64,000 bases of DNA, taken from NCBI RefSeq assembly GCF_900107725.1, contig NZ_FNQO01000002.1:124001-188000 (forward strand), given 5' to 3'. Numbering within the stretch: the first letter of the stretch is position 1; each line of letters begins with the position of its first letter. The translations under genes were made by a program, and so were the position numbers. The notes below the pieces were generated by a model. That model saw only the letters and a program-made list of their open reading frames with translations. It had not been told where the DNA came from and ran no database searches. Shown here piece after piece: positions 53,607-62,781 of this stretch. The DNA comes from Microbulbifer marinus. GTDB lineage: Bacteria > Pseudomonadota > Gammaproteobacteria > Pseudomonadales > Cellvibrionaceae.

Positions 53607-55142
53607 GTGAAAACCCTGCGCCTGGTCCTGGGCGACCAGCTCAACCACAAGCACTCCTGGTACCGCGATGACGACAAGGACACCGTCTATTTCATCGCCG
53701 AGATGCGCCAGGAGACCGACTACGTCAAACACCATATCCAGAAGGTGGTGGCCTTCTTCGAGGCCATGGCCGGCTTCGCCGACTGGCTGCGCGATCGCGG
53801 CAAAAACGTGATCCACTGGCGGCTCGATGACGCGGAAAACACCCAGCACCTCGGCAAGAACATCGGCAGGCTCGTGCAGCAGCACGGCATCGAAAAGTTC
53901 GAGTACCAGCTGCCGGACGAATACCGGCTGGATGAACAACTCAGGCAACTGGCCGACGACCTCAGCATCGACACCGAGGCCTTCGACAGCGAACACTTCC
54001 TCACCGGCCGCGGCGAACTGGCGGAATTCTTCGACGGCAAACAGTCACTGCTGATGGAGAGTTTCTATCGCCATATGCGCAGGAAACACGACATCCTGAT
54101 GACTAAGGACGGCAAGCCTGAAGGCGGCCAGTGGAACTTCGACCAGAGCAACCGCAACAAGTGGAAGGGCCAGCCGGAAATTCCTCGTGAAAAAGGTTTC
54201 CGCAAGGATGTTCGCGATACCGTCAAGCGCATTGAGGAGGCCGGCGTAAAGACCTTCGGCGACATAGACCCGCAACACTTCAACTGGCCCACCAGCCGCG
54301 CAGACTGCCTGAAAGTGCTGCGCTACTTCTGCGACGAGCTACTGGTGCACTTCGGCGATTACCAGGACGCGATGGATCCGGACGAAATCTACCTGTTCCA
54401 CAGCCGCCTCAGTTTCGCGATGAACAGCAAGCTGCTGCACCCGCGGGAAGTAATCGATGCGGTGATCGAACACTGGCAGAACAATCGCAAGAACATCTCG
54501 ATCAACGAGGTGGAAGGCTTCGTACGGCAGATCCTCGGCTGGCGGGAGTATATGCGCGGTATCTACTGGAAAGAGATGCCCGGCTACCGCCGCTGCAACC
54601 GCCTCGACAACCAGAAAGACCTGCCGGACTTCTACTGGACCGCAGACACCAAGATGAACTGCCTGCACCACGCAATCAAAAACAGCCTGGAGCACGCCTA
54701 TGCCCACCATATCCAGCGGCTGATGATCACCGGCAACTTTGCCCTGCTGGCCCAGGTGCACCCGGATCAGGTGGATGCCTGGTACCTGGGTATTTATATC
54801 GACGCGATCGAATGGGTGGAGATCACCAACACCCGCGGCATGAGCCAGTTCGCCGACGGCGGCCTGGTCGCCACCAAGCCGTATATCAGCAGCGGCAGTT
54901 ACATCAACAAGATGAGCAATTACTGCGGGGGCTGCCGCTACAAGATCAAGGAAAAGACCGGCGACGACGCCTGCCCGTTCAACAGCCTCTACTGGAACTT
55001 TCTCGCCGACAAGCGCGAGCACTTCGACGGCAACCAGCGCATGGCGATGATACTGAGCCAGCTGGACAAGATGGATGCTGCGGAGCTCAAGGCTTTGCGA
55101 GCGCGGGCGAAGGAAATAACCCTTGATCCTGATAATTTTTAA
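53607..55142 (+). CDS. PhrB-type iron-sulfur (6-4) photolyase
   Basis: This 511-residue protein belongs to the cryptochrome/photolyase-related FeS-BCP group. The four cluster cysteines are C352, C440, C443 and C456 (MNCLHH, NYCGGCRYK, DDACPFN), each exactly two positions on from PhrB of Agrobacterium (350/438/441/454). The start LRLVLGDQLNHKHSW and the FAD region EGFVRQILGWREYMRG match the group. It repairs UV (6-4) photoproducts with light, using FAD and probably a lumazine antenna. I start at GTG 53607 with AGGTGG upstream; an ATG-like start at 53547 adds 20 Arg-rich residues. Confidence 0.93.
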   Translation: MKTLRLVLGDQLNHKHSWYRDDDKDTVYFIAEMRQETDYVKHHIQKVVAFFEAMAGFADWLRDRGKNVIHWRLDDAENTQHLGKNIGRLVQQHGIEKFEYQLPDEYRLDEQLRQLADDLSIDTEAFDSEHFLTGRGELAEFFDGKQSLLMESFYRHMRRKHDILMTKDGKPEGGQWNFDQSNRNKWKGQPEIPREKGFRKDVRDTVKRIEEAGVKTFGDIDPQHFNWPTSRADCLKVLRYFCDELLVHFGDYQDAMDPDEIYLFHSRLSFAMNSKLLHPREVIDAVIEHWQNNRKNISINEVEGFVRQILGWREYMRGIYWKEMPGYRRCNRLDNQKDLPDFYWTADTKMNCLHHAIKNSLEHAYAHHIQRLMITGNFALLAQVHPDQVDAWYLGIYIDAIEWVEITNTRGMSQFADGGLVATKPYISSGSYINKMSNYCGGCRYKIKEKTGDDACPFNSLYWNFLADKREHFDGNQRMAMILSQLDKMDAAELKALRARAKEITLDPDNF

Positions 55143-55728
55143 CTAGTACATCGACTACCTGACCAGCAACAAACGCAACATTTCTATCAGTCGGCGCGGA
55201 AAGCCATACGGCGCAGACTCTCCGTTAGCGAACGCCTATCTCACTACCGACAAAGCCTGAAGCAAACCTACGCCAATCATATCCTGGGATGATAACCAGC
55301 AGATCTGCTCCTCTTACCCCACCGGGTTCACTTATAGCGGGCGACTTAAAAACGCTGCTCGACTCTCTATCAGCCAATTATCTTGAAGCTAAAGATCAAT
55401 TACGACGCGACATTAAATTTTTGCCAGAGCATCAATAGCGCCCACAAAATCAGCATGCGGATCCACCAGCAATTTCAGACAAGCAAAATTCCATAAATCA
55501 CAATTTGCTCAGCTAAATCGATTATTTTTCTGTAGTGTATCCCGTTTATCGCCAACAAGAAAAATATCGCCACCTCTTATCAAGCTTTTAATACTGGTCT
55601 AATCAAGCGCTGACTTTTTTGCTCATTCAGGCCACCCCCTAAAACTTCTATTAATATCTCACTTACTCCCATGAGCCCAACAGGCTCACAAAATATATTC
55701 GACTAACATCAAAGCCGGAGGCCAGGGT
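55143..55728. other. AT-rich intergenic gap
   Basis: These 586 bases are visibly richer in A and T than the neighbours. I see no gene with start and ribosome site. The first ~115 bases keep an open frame without a start (…SISRRGKPYGADSPLANAY…), which faintly recalls the IS3-type transposase motif SMSRKGNxYDNA; this may be a decayed remnant. The right part (55500-55720) has many A/T runs and likely carries the promoter of the metzincin gene. Confidence 0.5.
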
Positions 55729-56889
55729 ATGGCTGAGTCGACCAAATCCATCTCCAAACAAATCGCCGATCTTTCAACTCGTCTGGACAAGCTGGAACAA
55801 CGAACCGACCGAACAGGCAAGGCGGTTACAGACCCAAAGGCTGCAGAGTCTGTCATGAACTTCTGCTCACTTCCTGAAGTTCCCGAGCGCAGCTTTCCTG
55901 CCGAGGTCTCACCGAACCGGGCGCGACTGATCCGCTGGATCGACAAGAAGTGGGTAAACGGGACTACATTGCGTTACTACTTTTTTGACAGCGGCCCCTA
56001 CAGCGGAGCTAATAACCAGAAGGAGATAGTCCGTGATGGCTTCCGTGTCTGGGAGGACGTGGGTATCGGAATTTCCTTCGAGGAAGTATCCAATATCAAT
56101 GAGGCCGAGATTCGTATCGGCTTCCAACAGGGTGATGGCGCGTGGTCTTATGTCGGGCGCGACGTAATTGATATTCCGGGCCAGTTCGAGCGCACCATGA
56201 ATTTCGGCTGGGACCTCACTCTCGATCCACGGGGAGTCGATACGCCTGTACATGAGATCGGGCATACCCTCGGTTTCCCCCACGAGCACCAGAATCCGTT
56301 TGCGGGCATCGTCTGGGACGAGGAGGCGGTATACACCTACTTCGGCGGGTCTCCTAACAACTGGCCGCGACAGACCACTTACCACAACGTTCTGCGCAAG
56401 CTGCCGTCCGCAGCCGTGGAAGGATCCGAGTGGGACCCGGATTCCGTGATGCACTACAGCTTTCCGGCCGGCCTGATCACCAGCCCGACGGAGTACCGAG
56501 GTGGCCTGACGCCAGAGCTGGGGCTGTCTGACCATGACATCGAGGAAGTGCGGCGCTTCTACCCTCCCCTGGACGACGCGCGCAATCCGAAGCTGGAGCC
56601 GTTCCAGCTGGAGTTCTTGAACCTGGCCCCGGCTGAACAGAAAAACTTTGTCATCGAGCCGCAGAGCACCGACGACTACTTTATACAGACGTTCGGGCGC
56701 TCGGATACGGTGATGGTGTTGTTCGAGGACGTCAACGGCGATCTGCGGTTTGTCGACGGGGACGATGACAGTGGCACCCAGCACAATGCGCATATTGCCG
56801 TGCGCCTACAACAGGGGCGGCGCTATGTACTGCGGATACGCCTTTACCTGAATTATGCCAGCGACGACACCGCCGTGATGATGTGGTGA
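55729..56889 (+). CDS. Astacin-like metzincin protease (M12A), no signal peptide
   Basis: This 386-residue protein has a zinc site HEIGHTLGFPHEH (H175, H179 and H185, catalytic E176) and a Met-turn at SVMHYSFP (M241), the astacin/M12A pattern. The N-terminal ~35 residues form a charged helix (ISKQIADLSTRLDKLEQRT), not a signal peptide. Beyond the catalytic domain, residues ~290-386 make a beta-rich C-terminal domain similar to pre-peptidase C-terminal domains. Astacins are normally secreted; export by another route, or an intracellular role, must be assumed. The ATG has GGAGG upstream. An AT-rich gap precedes it, suggesting an acquired island. Confidence 0.82.
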   Translation: MAESTKSISKQIADLSTRLDKLEQRTDRTGKAVTDPKAAESVMNFCSLPEVPERSFPAEVSPNRARLIRWIDKKWVNGTTLRYYFFDSGPYSGANNQKEIVRDGFRVWEDVGIGISFEEVSNINEAEIRIGFQQGDGAWSYVGRDVIDIPGQFERTMNFGWDLTLDPRGVDTPVHEIGHTLGFPHEHQNPFAGIVWDEEAVYTYFGGSPNNWPRQTTYHNVLRKLPSAAVEGSEWDPDSVMHYSFPAGLITSPTEYRGGLTPELGLSDHDIEEVRRFYPPLDDARNPKLEPFQLEFLNLAPAEQKNFVIEPQSTDDYFIQTFGRSDTVMVLFEDVNGDLRFVDGDDDSGTQHNAHIAVRLQQGRRYVLRIRLYLNYASDDTAVMMW

Positions 56890-57196
56890 TAACACGATGA
56901 AAAAAGGGTGATGCGCTGTCCCCGCGCTTTGGCGGCGACGGTGCAGCAGTCTTCTTCGGCCTGGCCAAGCCCGTGCGCACGCCATTGATCGACCCGGTGC
57001 AGGCGCAATAGCGCCTGCCGCTAACGCGGGGCGTCAATACTGGCGCCCCGCCCCTGCATTCGTACCGGCAATATACCCACTCTACACTTCGCGCTAATAC
57101 CGGCACTCCCGGCGCACCGTGGTTGTGCCTCCCGTTTTAGCCAACGGCGGCTTCAGCTGCGGATTCCCGAACCAACGATACGAGGCGCGGACGATC
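56890..57196. other. Intergenic gap with a possible gene remnant
   Basis: Between the metzincin gene and the DUF1254 gene lie 307 bases. From about 56915 to 57011 one frame stays open without a start (DALSPRFGGDGAAVFFGLAK..., stop TAG at 57009-57011). Its composition is like a coding tail, so it may be a broken gene end. No promoter or terminator stands out. Confidence 0.4.
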
Positions 57197-58210
57197 ATGA
57201 AGCGATTTGGAATAGGTATCGCCAGCGCGGCACTGGTGTTTATTGCCTGTGCCTGGGCGGCCAGCGGCGAGAAGGTCACACCCGAGAACTACATCCGCGC
57301 GGAGACCGATTTCGCCTTCGCGAAATTCCAGAAGGATGCCGGCGGTAAGGTGAATGAATTCTTCTATATCACCGAGCCGACGCCACTGGATAAGCAGCCG
57401 ATTATCCGTATGAACCGCGACACCCTGTATGCCGGTGCGCTGGTGGATACCGAAGGCGGTGCCACCGTCACCATTCCCGAGTTTCCCGACGACCGCTATT
57501 TCTCGGTCTACGTGATCGACAACGACCACTACGCCGTCGACGTCTTCCACGAGCCCGGCACCCACAAGATCGACGCCGACACCAAGTACGTGGCGGTGAT
57601 CCAGCGTATCGAGCTGCGGGACCCGAACGATGCCAAGGACGTGGCGCTGGTCAACAAACTGCAAAAAGGCATCAAGATCAATGCGAGTAGCAGTGATCCC
57701 TTCCCCGCTCCCAAGTGGGACAAGGACTCAATGCTGGCGCTGCGCCAGGGCTATGAAAAGGAATTCCAGCAGTACGAGAATTTCGAGCCGGACTGGATGG
57801 GCCCGCGCGGCGAGGTGAACGAGAAGACCCGCCATATCGCCGTCGCCGGCGGCTGGGGCCTGCTGCCGGCGAAGGAGGCGGTCTACATCAATTACACCGG
57901 CCCGGCCGACGCCAGCCAGTGCTACATGGCCAACTACCGGGTACCGGAGAACAACGCCTTCTGGTCGATCACCGTGTACGGCGATGACGGCTTTATGAAG
58001 TCCGACAACAACATCGTCAACGACCGCAACGTGAAGCTGAACGAAGACGGCACCTTCGATGTGTTCTTCGGCTCGAAAGAAGCCTGCGGGGACAAGCCCA
58101 ACCGGCTGGATATCACCGACGGCTGGAACTTCGCCATGCGCGTCTACCGGCCGGGGCCTTCCGTTCTGAAAGGAGAGTACGAACTGCCAGAGGTTGCGGT
58201 GGCTGAATAG
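57197..58210 (+). CDS. DUF1254/DUF1214 domain protein, exported
   Basis: This 337-residue protein has a signal peptide (MKRFGIGIASAALVFIACAWA, cleavage after AASG). A DUF1254 domain follows (residues ~30-150, MNRDTLYAGALVDTEGGATV, YFSVYVIDNDHYAVDV), then a DUF1214 domain (~215-325, MANYRVPENNAFWSITVYG, DITDGWNFAMRVYRPG). The pair of domains is common in exported proteins of bacteria of unclear function. I start at ATG 57197, with GAGGCG upstream; the frame is open to 57119 but that lacks the signal. It stands alone. Confidence 0.88.
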   Translation: MKRFGIGIASAALVFIACAWAASGEKVTPENYIRAETDFAFAKFQKDAGGKVNEFFYITEPTPLDKQPIIRMNRDTLYAGALVDTEGGATVTIPEFPDDRYFSVYVIDNDHYAVDVFHEPGTHKIDADTKYVAVIQRIELRDPNDAKDVALVNKLQKGIKINASSSDPFPAPKWDKDSMLALRQGYEKEFQQYENFEPDWMGPRGEVNEKTRHIAVAGGWGLLPAKEAVYINYTGPADASQCYMANYRVPENNAFWSITVYGDDGFMKSDNNIVNDRNVKLNEDGTFDVFFGSKEACGDKPNRLDITDGWNFAMRVYRPGPSVLKGEYELPEVAVAE

Positions 58211-58236
58211 GGCCACCGAAGAATTCAGTCTCATGC

Positions 58237-58262
58237 AAAAGGGCCCGGAATTTTCCGGGCCC
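58237..58262 (-). terminator. Terminator of the M16 peptidase gene
   Basis: The nine-bp perfect stem GGGCCCGGA / TCCGGGCCC encloses a four-base loop and is followed by TTTT on the minus strand, 8 bases beyond the M16 stop. On the plus strand there is no T-run. Confidence 0.7.
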
Positions 58263-58270
58263 CTCGCTAA

Positions 58271-61159
58271 TCACTCCACTGCGGACAGCTCCGCCACCTG
58301 CGTCAGCTTGTCGCCATCCAGCAACGTCGGCTCGCCCAGGCCGAGCTCCTGCAGGCGGCTGAACTGAGTCGCGCGATCGCCGACCACCACCCAGATCATC
58401 GAACCCGGCTGCATATAGGTATCGGCAATCTTCTGCACCTTATCCACCGTCATGCCTTTGGTGATGGCCTCGCGCTCACGCACGTAGTCGGCCGGCCAGT
58501 CGTAGCGGCTCATGTTTTCCAGCAGGCCCAGCTTGGCACCGGCGGTCTCGAACGCGCGCGCGTTGCTGCGGGTGAGGTAGGAGCGCGAGGTTTCCAGATC
58601 CGCCTCGGTGTAGGTCGGCGCGTAGTCGTTGAGGATATCGTGAATCAGCTGCACCGATTCCGCGGTGACATTGGCGCGCACGCCGGTGCCTATCTCGAAC
58701 TCGCCACCGGTCTTGCCGCCGTCCACCCGTGAGCGGATGCCGTAGGTATAGCCCTTGCCCTCGCGCAGCTGCTGGGTGAAGCGCGAGGCAAAGCCGCCAC
58801 CGCCGAGAATGTAGTTGGTGAACACCGCCGGGTAATAGTCGTCAGACAGCGCCGACATGGCCGGGCGGCCGATGCGCAGCACCGACTGCTTGGCCCCGGG
58901 TACATCGACAAAATAAATACCCGGTGCGGCGGCTACGGATTCAGGCTGCGGGATTTTCACCGCCTGCGCCGGCCAGCGCTTGGCCAGGGACTCGGTGGCC
59001 TTCAGGAACCCAGCGCTGTCGATATCCCCGACCACGTGGGCGCGGGCGACCGACGGCGACAGGTAATCGCGGTAATAGGCCTTGAGGTCGTCCATGGTGA
59101 TGGCGGCCACGGAGGCCTCGGTGCCGAGCAGGCTGTAACCGCGGATGCTGTCTTTGCCGTGCAGCAGGCGCGCGAACGTCTTGCTGGCGATGGCGTTGGG
59201 TTCGGCCGCCGAACGCTTCAGCTGGCTGGCGACACTCTTCTTCGCCAGCACCAGCTCGTCCGCATCCCAGCGCGGCTCCATCAGCATTTCTTCCAGCAGC
59301 GCGAATACCGGCTCGAAGTTGCGCGCCAGGGTGGTGACATCGAAGCGGAAGCTCTCCTTGCCGGCGGACACCTCGATATCGGCACCCAGGGTCTGGATCG
59401 CGGTCTCCAGTTCTTCCGGTGTGCGCTTGGCTGTGCCGCGTTCCATCAGCATCGCGGTCAGGTTGGCGACGCCGGTCTTGCCGAGGGATTCGTGCAGCTG
59501 GCCGCCGTCGATCACCAGGCTGAAGTTGACCGTCGGCACTTCGCTGCTCTCGATACCGGAGACCTGCACGCCGTTCGCCAGCGCCGCCTGCCATACCTGC
59601 GGCACCGCGGTCTGCGCCGGCTCGCCGTAGGACGGCTCCCTGGTGCGGTCGAAGCTGGACGGGGTGCGTTCATAGTCGGCCTGCGCCGACGCATCTAACT
59701 GCTCCTCGGCGCCGCTGACGATCTGCTCTTCCACCACCTGCGCCTTGACGGAATCCGCCAGAGCCAGCTCGACGCCGCCCTTGGGCACGAAGCTCGCCGC
59801 CACGAACGGCTTGCCCTGCAGGTATTTGCGGTACACCCGCTGCACGTCCTCGGCGGTGACCGCCAGCAGGCGCTGGATATCCTCGCTCACGTAACCTGGG
59901 TCGCCCTGGTACATCTGGTACTGGGCCAGCTGGAAGCCCTTGCCGAGCACGCTGGACAGGCCGTTGTAGAACGCGATTTCCTGGCCGGCCTTGATGCGCT
60001 TCAGGTCTTCCGCGGCGATGCCCTCTTTCTCGAACAGGGCGAACGCCTGCTGGATACCCGCGTACACTTGGTCGAGATCGCGACCTTCAAACGCGCGCAC
60101 CTGCAGCTGGACCTGCCCGGCCAGTTCCGAATCGTAGCTGCCCATGGACACGCCCGCGGTCAGCTGCTGGTCTTCCACCAGCACCCGGTACAGCGGCGCG
60201 CGTTTGCCGTCGGACAGGTATTCCAGCAATACCGCCAGCGGGTAACTGTCCGGGTGGTAGCGTTCCACCGCCGGCCAGGCGAGGGTCAGCGCCGGCTCGC
60301 GGGCGAAGTTGTCCTCGTGGTAGCGGCGCACGGACTCTTTCAGCACCGCCGCCTGCTTGGGCGCGCGCTCGATGGCCTCGCCCGCCGGCACCTCGTCGAA
60401 ATACTTGTGCACCCACGCCTTGGCCTGCTCGGGATCGAAATCCCCGGCCACTACCAGAGTCACGTTGTTGGGCACATACCAGTGGCGGAAGAACTCCTTC
60501 ACGTCGCTGAGGGTCGCGTTCTGCAGGTCCTCCAGCGAGCCGATCACCTGCCAGCTGTAGGGGTGGTCCGCCGGATAGAGGTTGCGGTCGATCACGTACT
60601 GGGTGTGGCCGTAGGGGCGGTTGTCGTAGCTCTGGCGCTTCTCGTTCTTCACCACCTGCTTTTCTTTCGCCAGCACCGGCTCGGTCACCGTGTTGATAAA
60701 CCAGCCCAGCTTGTCCGCCTCGGCCCACAGCATCTTCTCCAGCGCATCCCTGGGCACCGTCTGGTAATAGTTGGTGACGTCGCGAGAGGTGGAACCATTG
60801 GCCCCGGAACCGCCGATGCGTGCACTCATCGCATCCAGCCCGCCCTTGCCCAGGTTCTCGGACTCCAGGAACAGCAGGTGCTCGAACAGGTGCGCAAAGC
60901 CGGTACGCCCTTCCTTCTCCCGCGCCGATCCCACATGGGCCGTCAGCGACACCGCCACCACCGGATCGGAGCGGTCGATATGGAACAGCACATTGAGGCC
61001 GTTCTGCAGCTGGAACCGCTGGTAGTCGATGGCGAACTGGGACGATTGTTCCGACTGTGCTTTTGATTCGGGCTGGGAGCGGTCGCAGCCTACAAGGCCG
61101 ACTGTCGAGATGGACGCGGCGGTTAGCAGGGCCACGGAGGCGGTAAGGTTCCTGAACAT
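58271..61159 (-). CDS. M16 family zinc peptidase, two-module lipoprotein
   Basis: This 962-residue protein has a lipoprotein signal (lipobox LVGC, C25). The first M16 module has the inverted zinc motif H90-L-F-E93-H94 and a distal E173 (KNEKRQSYDN). The second module (~530-940) lacks the zinc motif, as expected of the non-catalytic half of the pitrilysin/insulinase fold. It probably degrades peptides in the periplasm. ATG 61159 has AGGAACC upstream. It is monocistronic with a terminator; downstream is the DUF1254 gene in the opposite direction. Confidence 0.92.
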   Translation of the reverse strand: MFRNLTASVALLTAASISTVGLVGCDRSQPESKAQSEQSSQFAIDYQRFQLQNGLNVLFHIDRSDPVVAVSLTAHVGSAREKEGRTGFAHLFEHLLFLESENLGKGGLDAMSARIGGSGANGSTSRDVTNYYQTVPRDALEKMLWAEADKLGWFINTVTEPVLAKEKQVVKNEKRQSYDNRPYGHTQYVIDRNLYPADHPYSWQVIGSLEDLQNATLSDVKEFFRHWYVPNNVTLVVAGDFDPEQAKAWVHKYFDEVPAGEAIERAPKQAAVLKESVRRYHEDNFAREPALTLAWPAVERYHPDSYPLAVLLEYLSDGKRAPLYRVLVEDQQLTAGVSMGSYDSELAGQVQLQVRAFEGRDLDQVYAGIQQAFALFEKEGIAAEDLKRIKAGQEIAFYNGLSSVLGKGFQLAQYQMYQGDPGYVSEDIQRLLAVTAEDVQRVYRKYLQGKPFVAASFVPKGGVELALADSVKAQVVEEQIVSGAEEQLDASAQADYERTPSSFDRTREPSYGEPAQTAVPQVWQAALANGVQVSGIESSEVPTVNFSLVIDGGQLHESLGKTGVANLTAMLMERGTAKRTPEELETAIQTLGADIEVSAGKESFRFDVTTLARNFEPVFALLEEMLMEPRWDADELVLAKKSVASQLKRSAAEPNAIASKTFARLLHGKDSIRGYSLLGTEASVAAITMDDLKAYYRDYLSPSVARAHVVGDIDSAGFLKATESLAKRWPAQAVKIPQPESVAAAPGIYFVDVPGAKQSVLRIGRPAMSALSDDYYPAVFTNYILGGGGFASRFTQQLREGKGYTYGIRSRVDGGKTGGEFEIGTGVRANVTAESVQLIHDILNDYAPTYTEADLETSRSYLTRSNARAFETAGAKLGLLENMSRYDWPADYVREREAITKGMTVDKVQKIADTYMQPGSMIWVVVGDRATQFSRLQELGLGEPTLLDGDKLTQVAELSAVE

Positions 61160-61909
61160 GGAGGGTTCCTGTGCGTTGTTATAGGCAGGAAGATAGCAGG
61201 AGTCGTGGGGTTGAGCGACTGGTGGTCCCGAGGCGTGACCGACTTAATCCTCTATATAGAAAAGCTCCCAAAGCAGCCTGCACAATAACACTCGCAGTAT
61301 GTGATTGCTCACATACAAAGTTGCAGCCAGTTACGTGTCTCGCTCATCGTCATCCCGCCCATTACAGCACTGCACCCCATACAATCCCCCATGTTATAAA
61401 TAGCGACACGCGCAATGAGTCACCCATCACATTGAGTGACTACTGCAATTGCTATACAAGCGAAATAGAAGAGCGAGCGGAAAGCGGGGAAATCTCTAGC
61501 CAAGAAGTCCGCAGAGCTCTGAACTTCTCAAGGTTACAAAGGCAAGTGATGTGGCGACATGGGCACTCTCAAATCGGAACCACTCTGCATATTGCCATAC
61601 CTTGCAGCGCGAATCAGTGTATTCGGCGAGGCATTCCAGTCGTGGCGACCGTGATCTTTTACCAGAGCACCAGCTGGCTGGGAAAAAGTCGGTAAAACAG
61701 GCAGTTACTAACAGCCTATGGAATCAGGGATATCTGTCGCGAAAAATATTTCGACAACCAGAATGATCATCTCATATTGGCTAAGAGTGTAGCGGCACGG
61801 GCCCTCTGAACCATTCTGTGATGAAGTCGATCAGAAAATATCAGTCGGTGGGATATCGACCGTAGCGACAAGATATAAATGTTATGCAACTCAATATAAG
61901 GAGAAATTA
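61160..61909. other. Long non-coding gap at the junction to the cassette region
   Basis: These 750 bases grow AT-rich toward the right. An open plus-strand frame (61171-61695) has no ribosome site and no protein-like composition, so I do not call it a gene. Near the right end, GTTATGC at 61881-61887 resembles an integron R' core, 23 bases before the HEPN gene start, and AAGGAG at 61898-61903 is that gene's ribosome site. Confidence 0.5.
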
Positions 61910-62677
61910 GTGTCAGAAATAATGGAAAGTAACTATGCGCAGATGAAGTCATATGTTGAGCGCAATAATTTCCCGTTTCAAGAAAAAGTTGAGGGTAACT
62001 GCAAGCGTCTTGACATACAGAATGGTAAGGCAAAATGTGTAGTTAAAGTCTACAACACCGGAACAATTCAACTGCAAGGGGCAGATAGCAAGCTTAAAGA
62101 GGCCCTTTCCCAAGCAAAAGAGGCGGTTGAAAATGAAGAAAACATTGGCGAAATGCTGCCTTTTGAGATTGAGAAATTTCCGCAAGTTCTTAAAGATACC
62201 ATCCCAAACATAGATCCAATTATCGTTAGATTTATCGAGGAAGCAATTGTCACAATAAAGGCAGGGTCAAATCTAGGATGTGCTTTCCTTTTGGGCGGGG
62301 CGTCAGAGAAAGCAATCTATCTTCTTATTGATGCATACACCAATGCGATAGAAGATGAGAAGATAAAAGAAAGATTTGTTAGTCGAACTTCAAAGAAATT
62401 TATTTCTAAAGTTTTTGATGAATTTAAAGCTTCATGGAAAACCTCAACTAATAAACCACATGGCTATGGCTGGACTAATGATATTGAAATAAAAATCGAA
62501 CAAATTTTCCAGTTCTGTCGAATTTGCCGAAACGAGGCCGGTCATCCTCACTTGCCACCGAATCTAGATAAGGGTGTTTTGCTCGCAAATATGGGGCAGT
62601 TTGTAAAGTACATTGAAGACATGTATCAACTTATAAACTACTACAATGAAAATGCTGTGGACTTTGCAGCTGCATAA
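61910..62677 (+). CDS. HEPN-domain protein with TBP-like N-terminal segment (integron cassette gene)
   Basis: This 255-residue protein is encoded in visibly AT-rich DNA. The C-terminal half is helical and carries R207-NEAG-H212 in FCRICRNEAGHPHL, the R-x4-H motif of HEPN ribonucleases. The surrounding helices (GCAFLLGGASEKAIYLLID) look like HEPN/DUF4145-type domains. The N-terminal stretch (AKCVVKVYNTGTIQLQGADSKL) resembles the TBP-like domain of RNase HIII and of the RnlA toxin. RnlA-like toxin or defence RNase is therefore a reasonable hypothesis, but no antitoxin gene is adjacent. The GTG start has AAGGAG six bases upstream. Its stop lies inside an attC-like site. Confidence 0.75.
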   Translation: MSEIMESNYAQMKSYVERNNFPFQEKVEGNCKRLDIQNGKAKCVVKVYNTGTIQLQGADSKLKEALSQAKEAVENEENIGEMLPFEIEKFPQVLKDTIPNIDPIIVRFIEEAIVTIKAGSNLGCAFLLGGASEKAIYLLIDAYTNAIEDEKIKERFVSRTSKKFISKVFDEFKASWKTSTNKPHGYGWTNDIEIKIEQIFQFCRICRNEAGHPHLPPNLDKGVLLANMGQFVKYIEDMYQLINYYNENAVDFAAA

Positions 62678-62767
62678 CAATCGCAGGCAGTATACTCCGG
62701 CCCCTATCGGGGCCTCCGTGGGACGGCCTACGCTACGCTCCGGCGGCCCCTGCTGCGGGCGTTAGGT
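62672..62767 (+). mobile_element. attC-like integron recombination site
   Basis: GCATAAC (R''-like, at 62672-62678, overlapping the HEPN stop) and GTTAGGT (R', GTTRRRY, at 62761-62767) enclose 96 bases. Their inner flanks are complementary in parts (TAAC, CGCAG, CAG) and the centre holds GC-rich hairpins (GGCCCC-TATC-GGGGCC; GGACGGCC...GGCGGCCCC). The ending TGCTGCGGGCGTTAGGT is classical for cassette attC sites. It separates two genes of the same orientation, as in a cassette array. Confidence 0.82.
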
Positions 62768-62781
62768 GAATAGAGGTAGTT

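Noticed and set aside
61171..61695. Open plus-strand frame of 174 codons
   Set aside because: No ribosome site, odd Cys/His/Arg-rich composition, no domain seen, and it lies in a gap where base use changes along its length.
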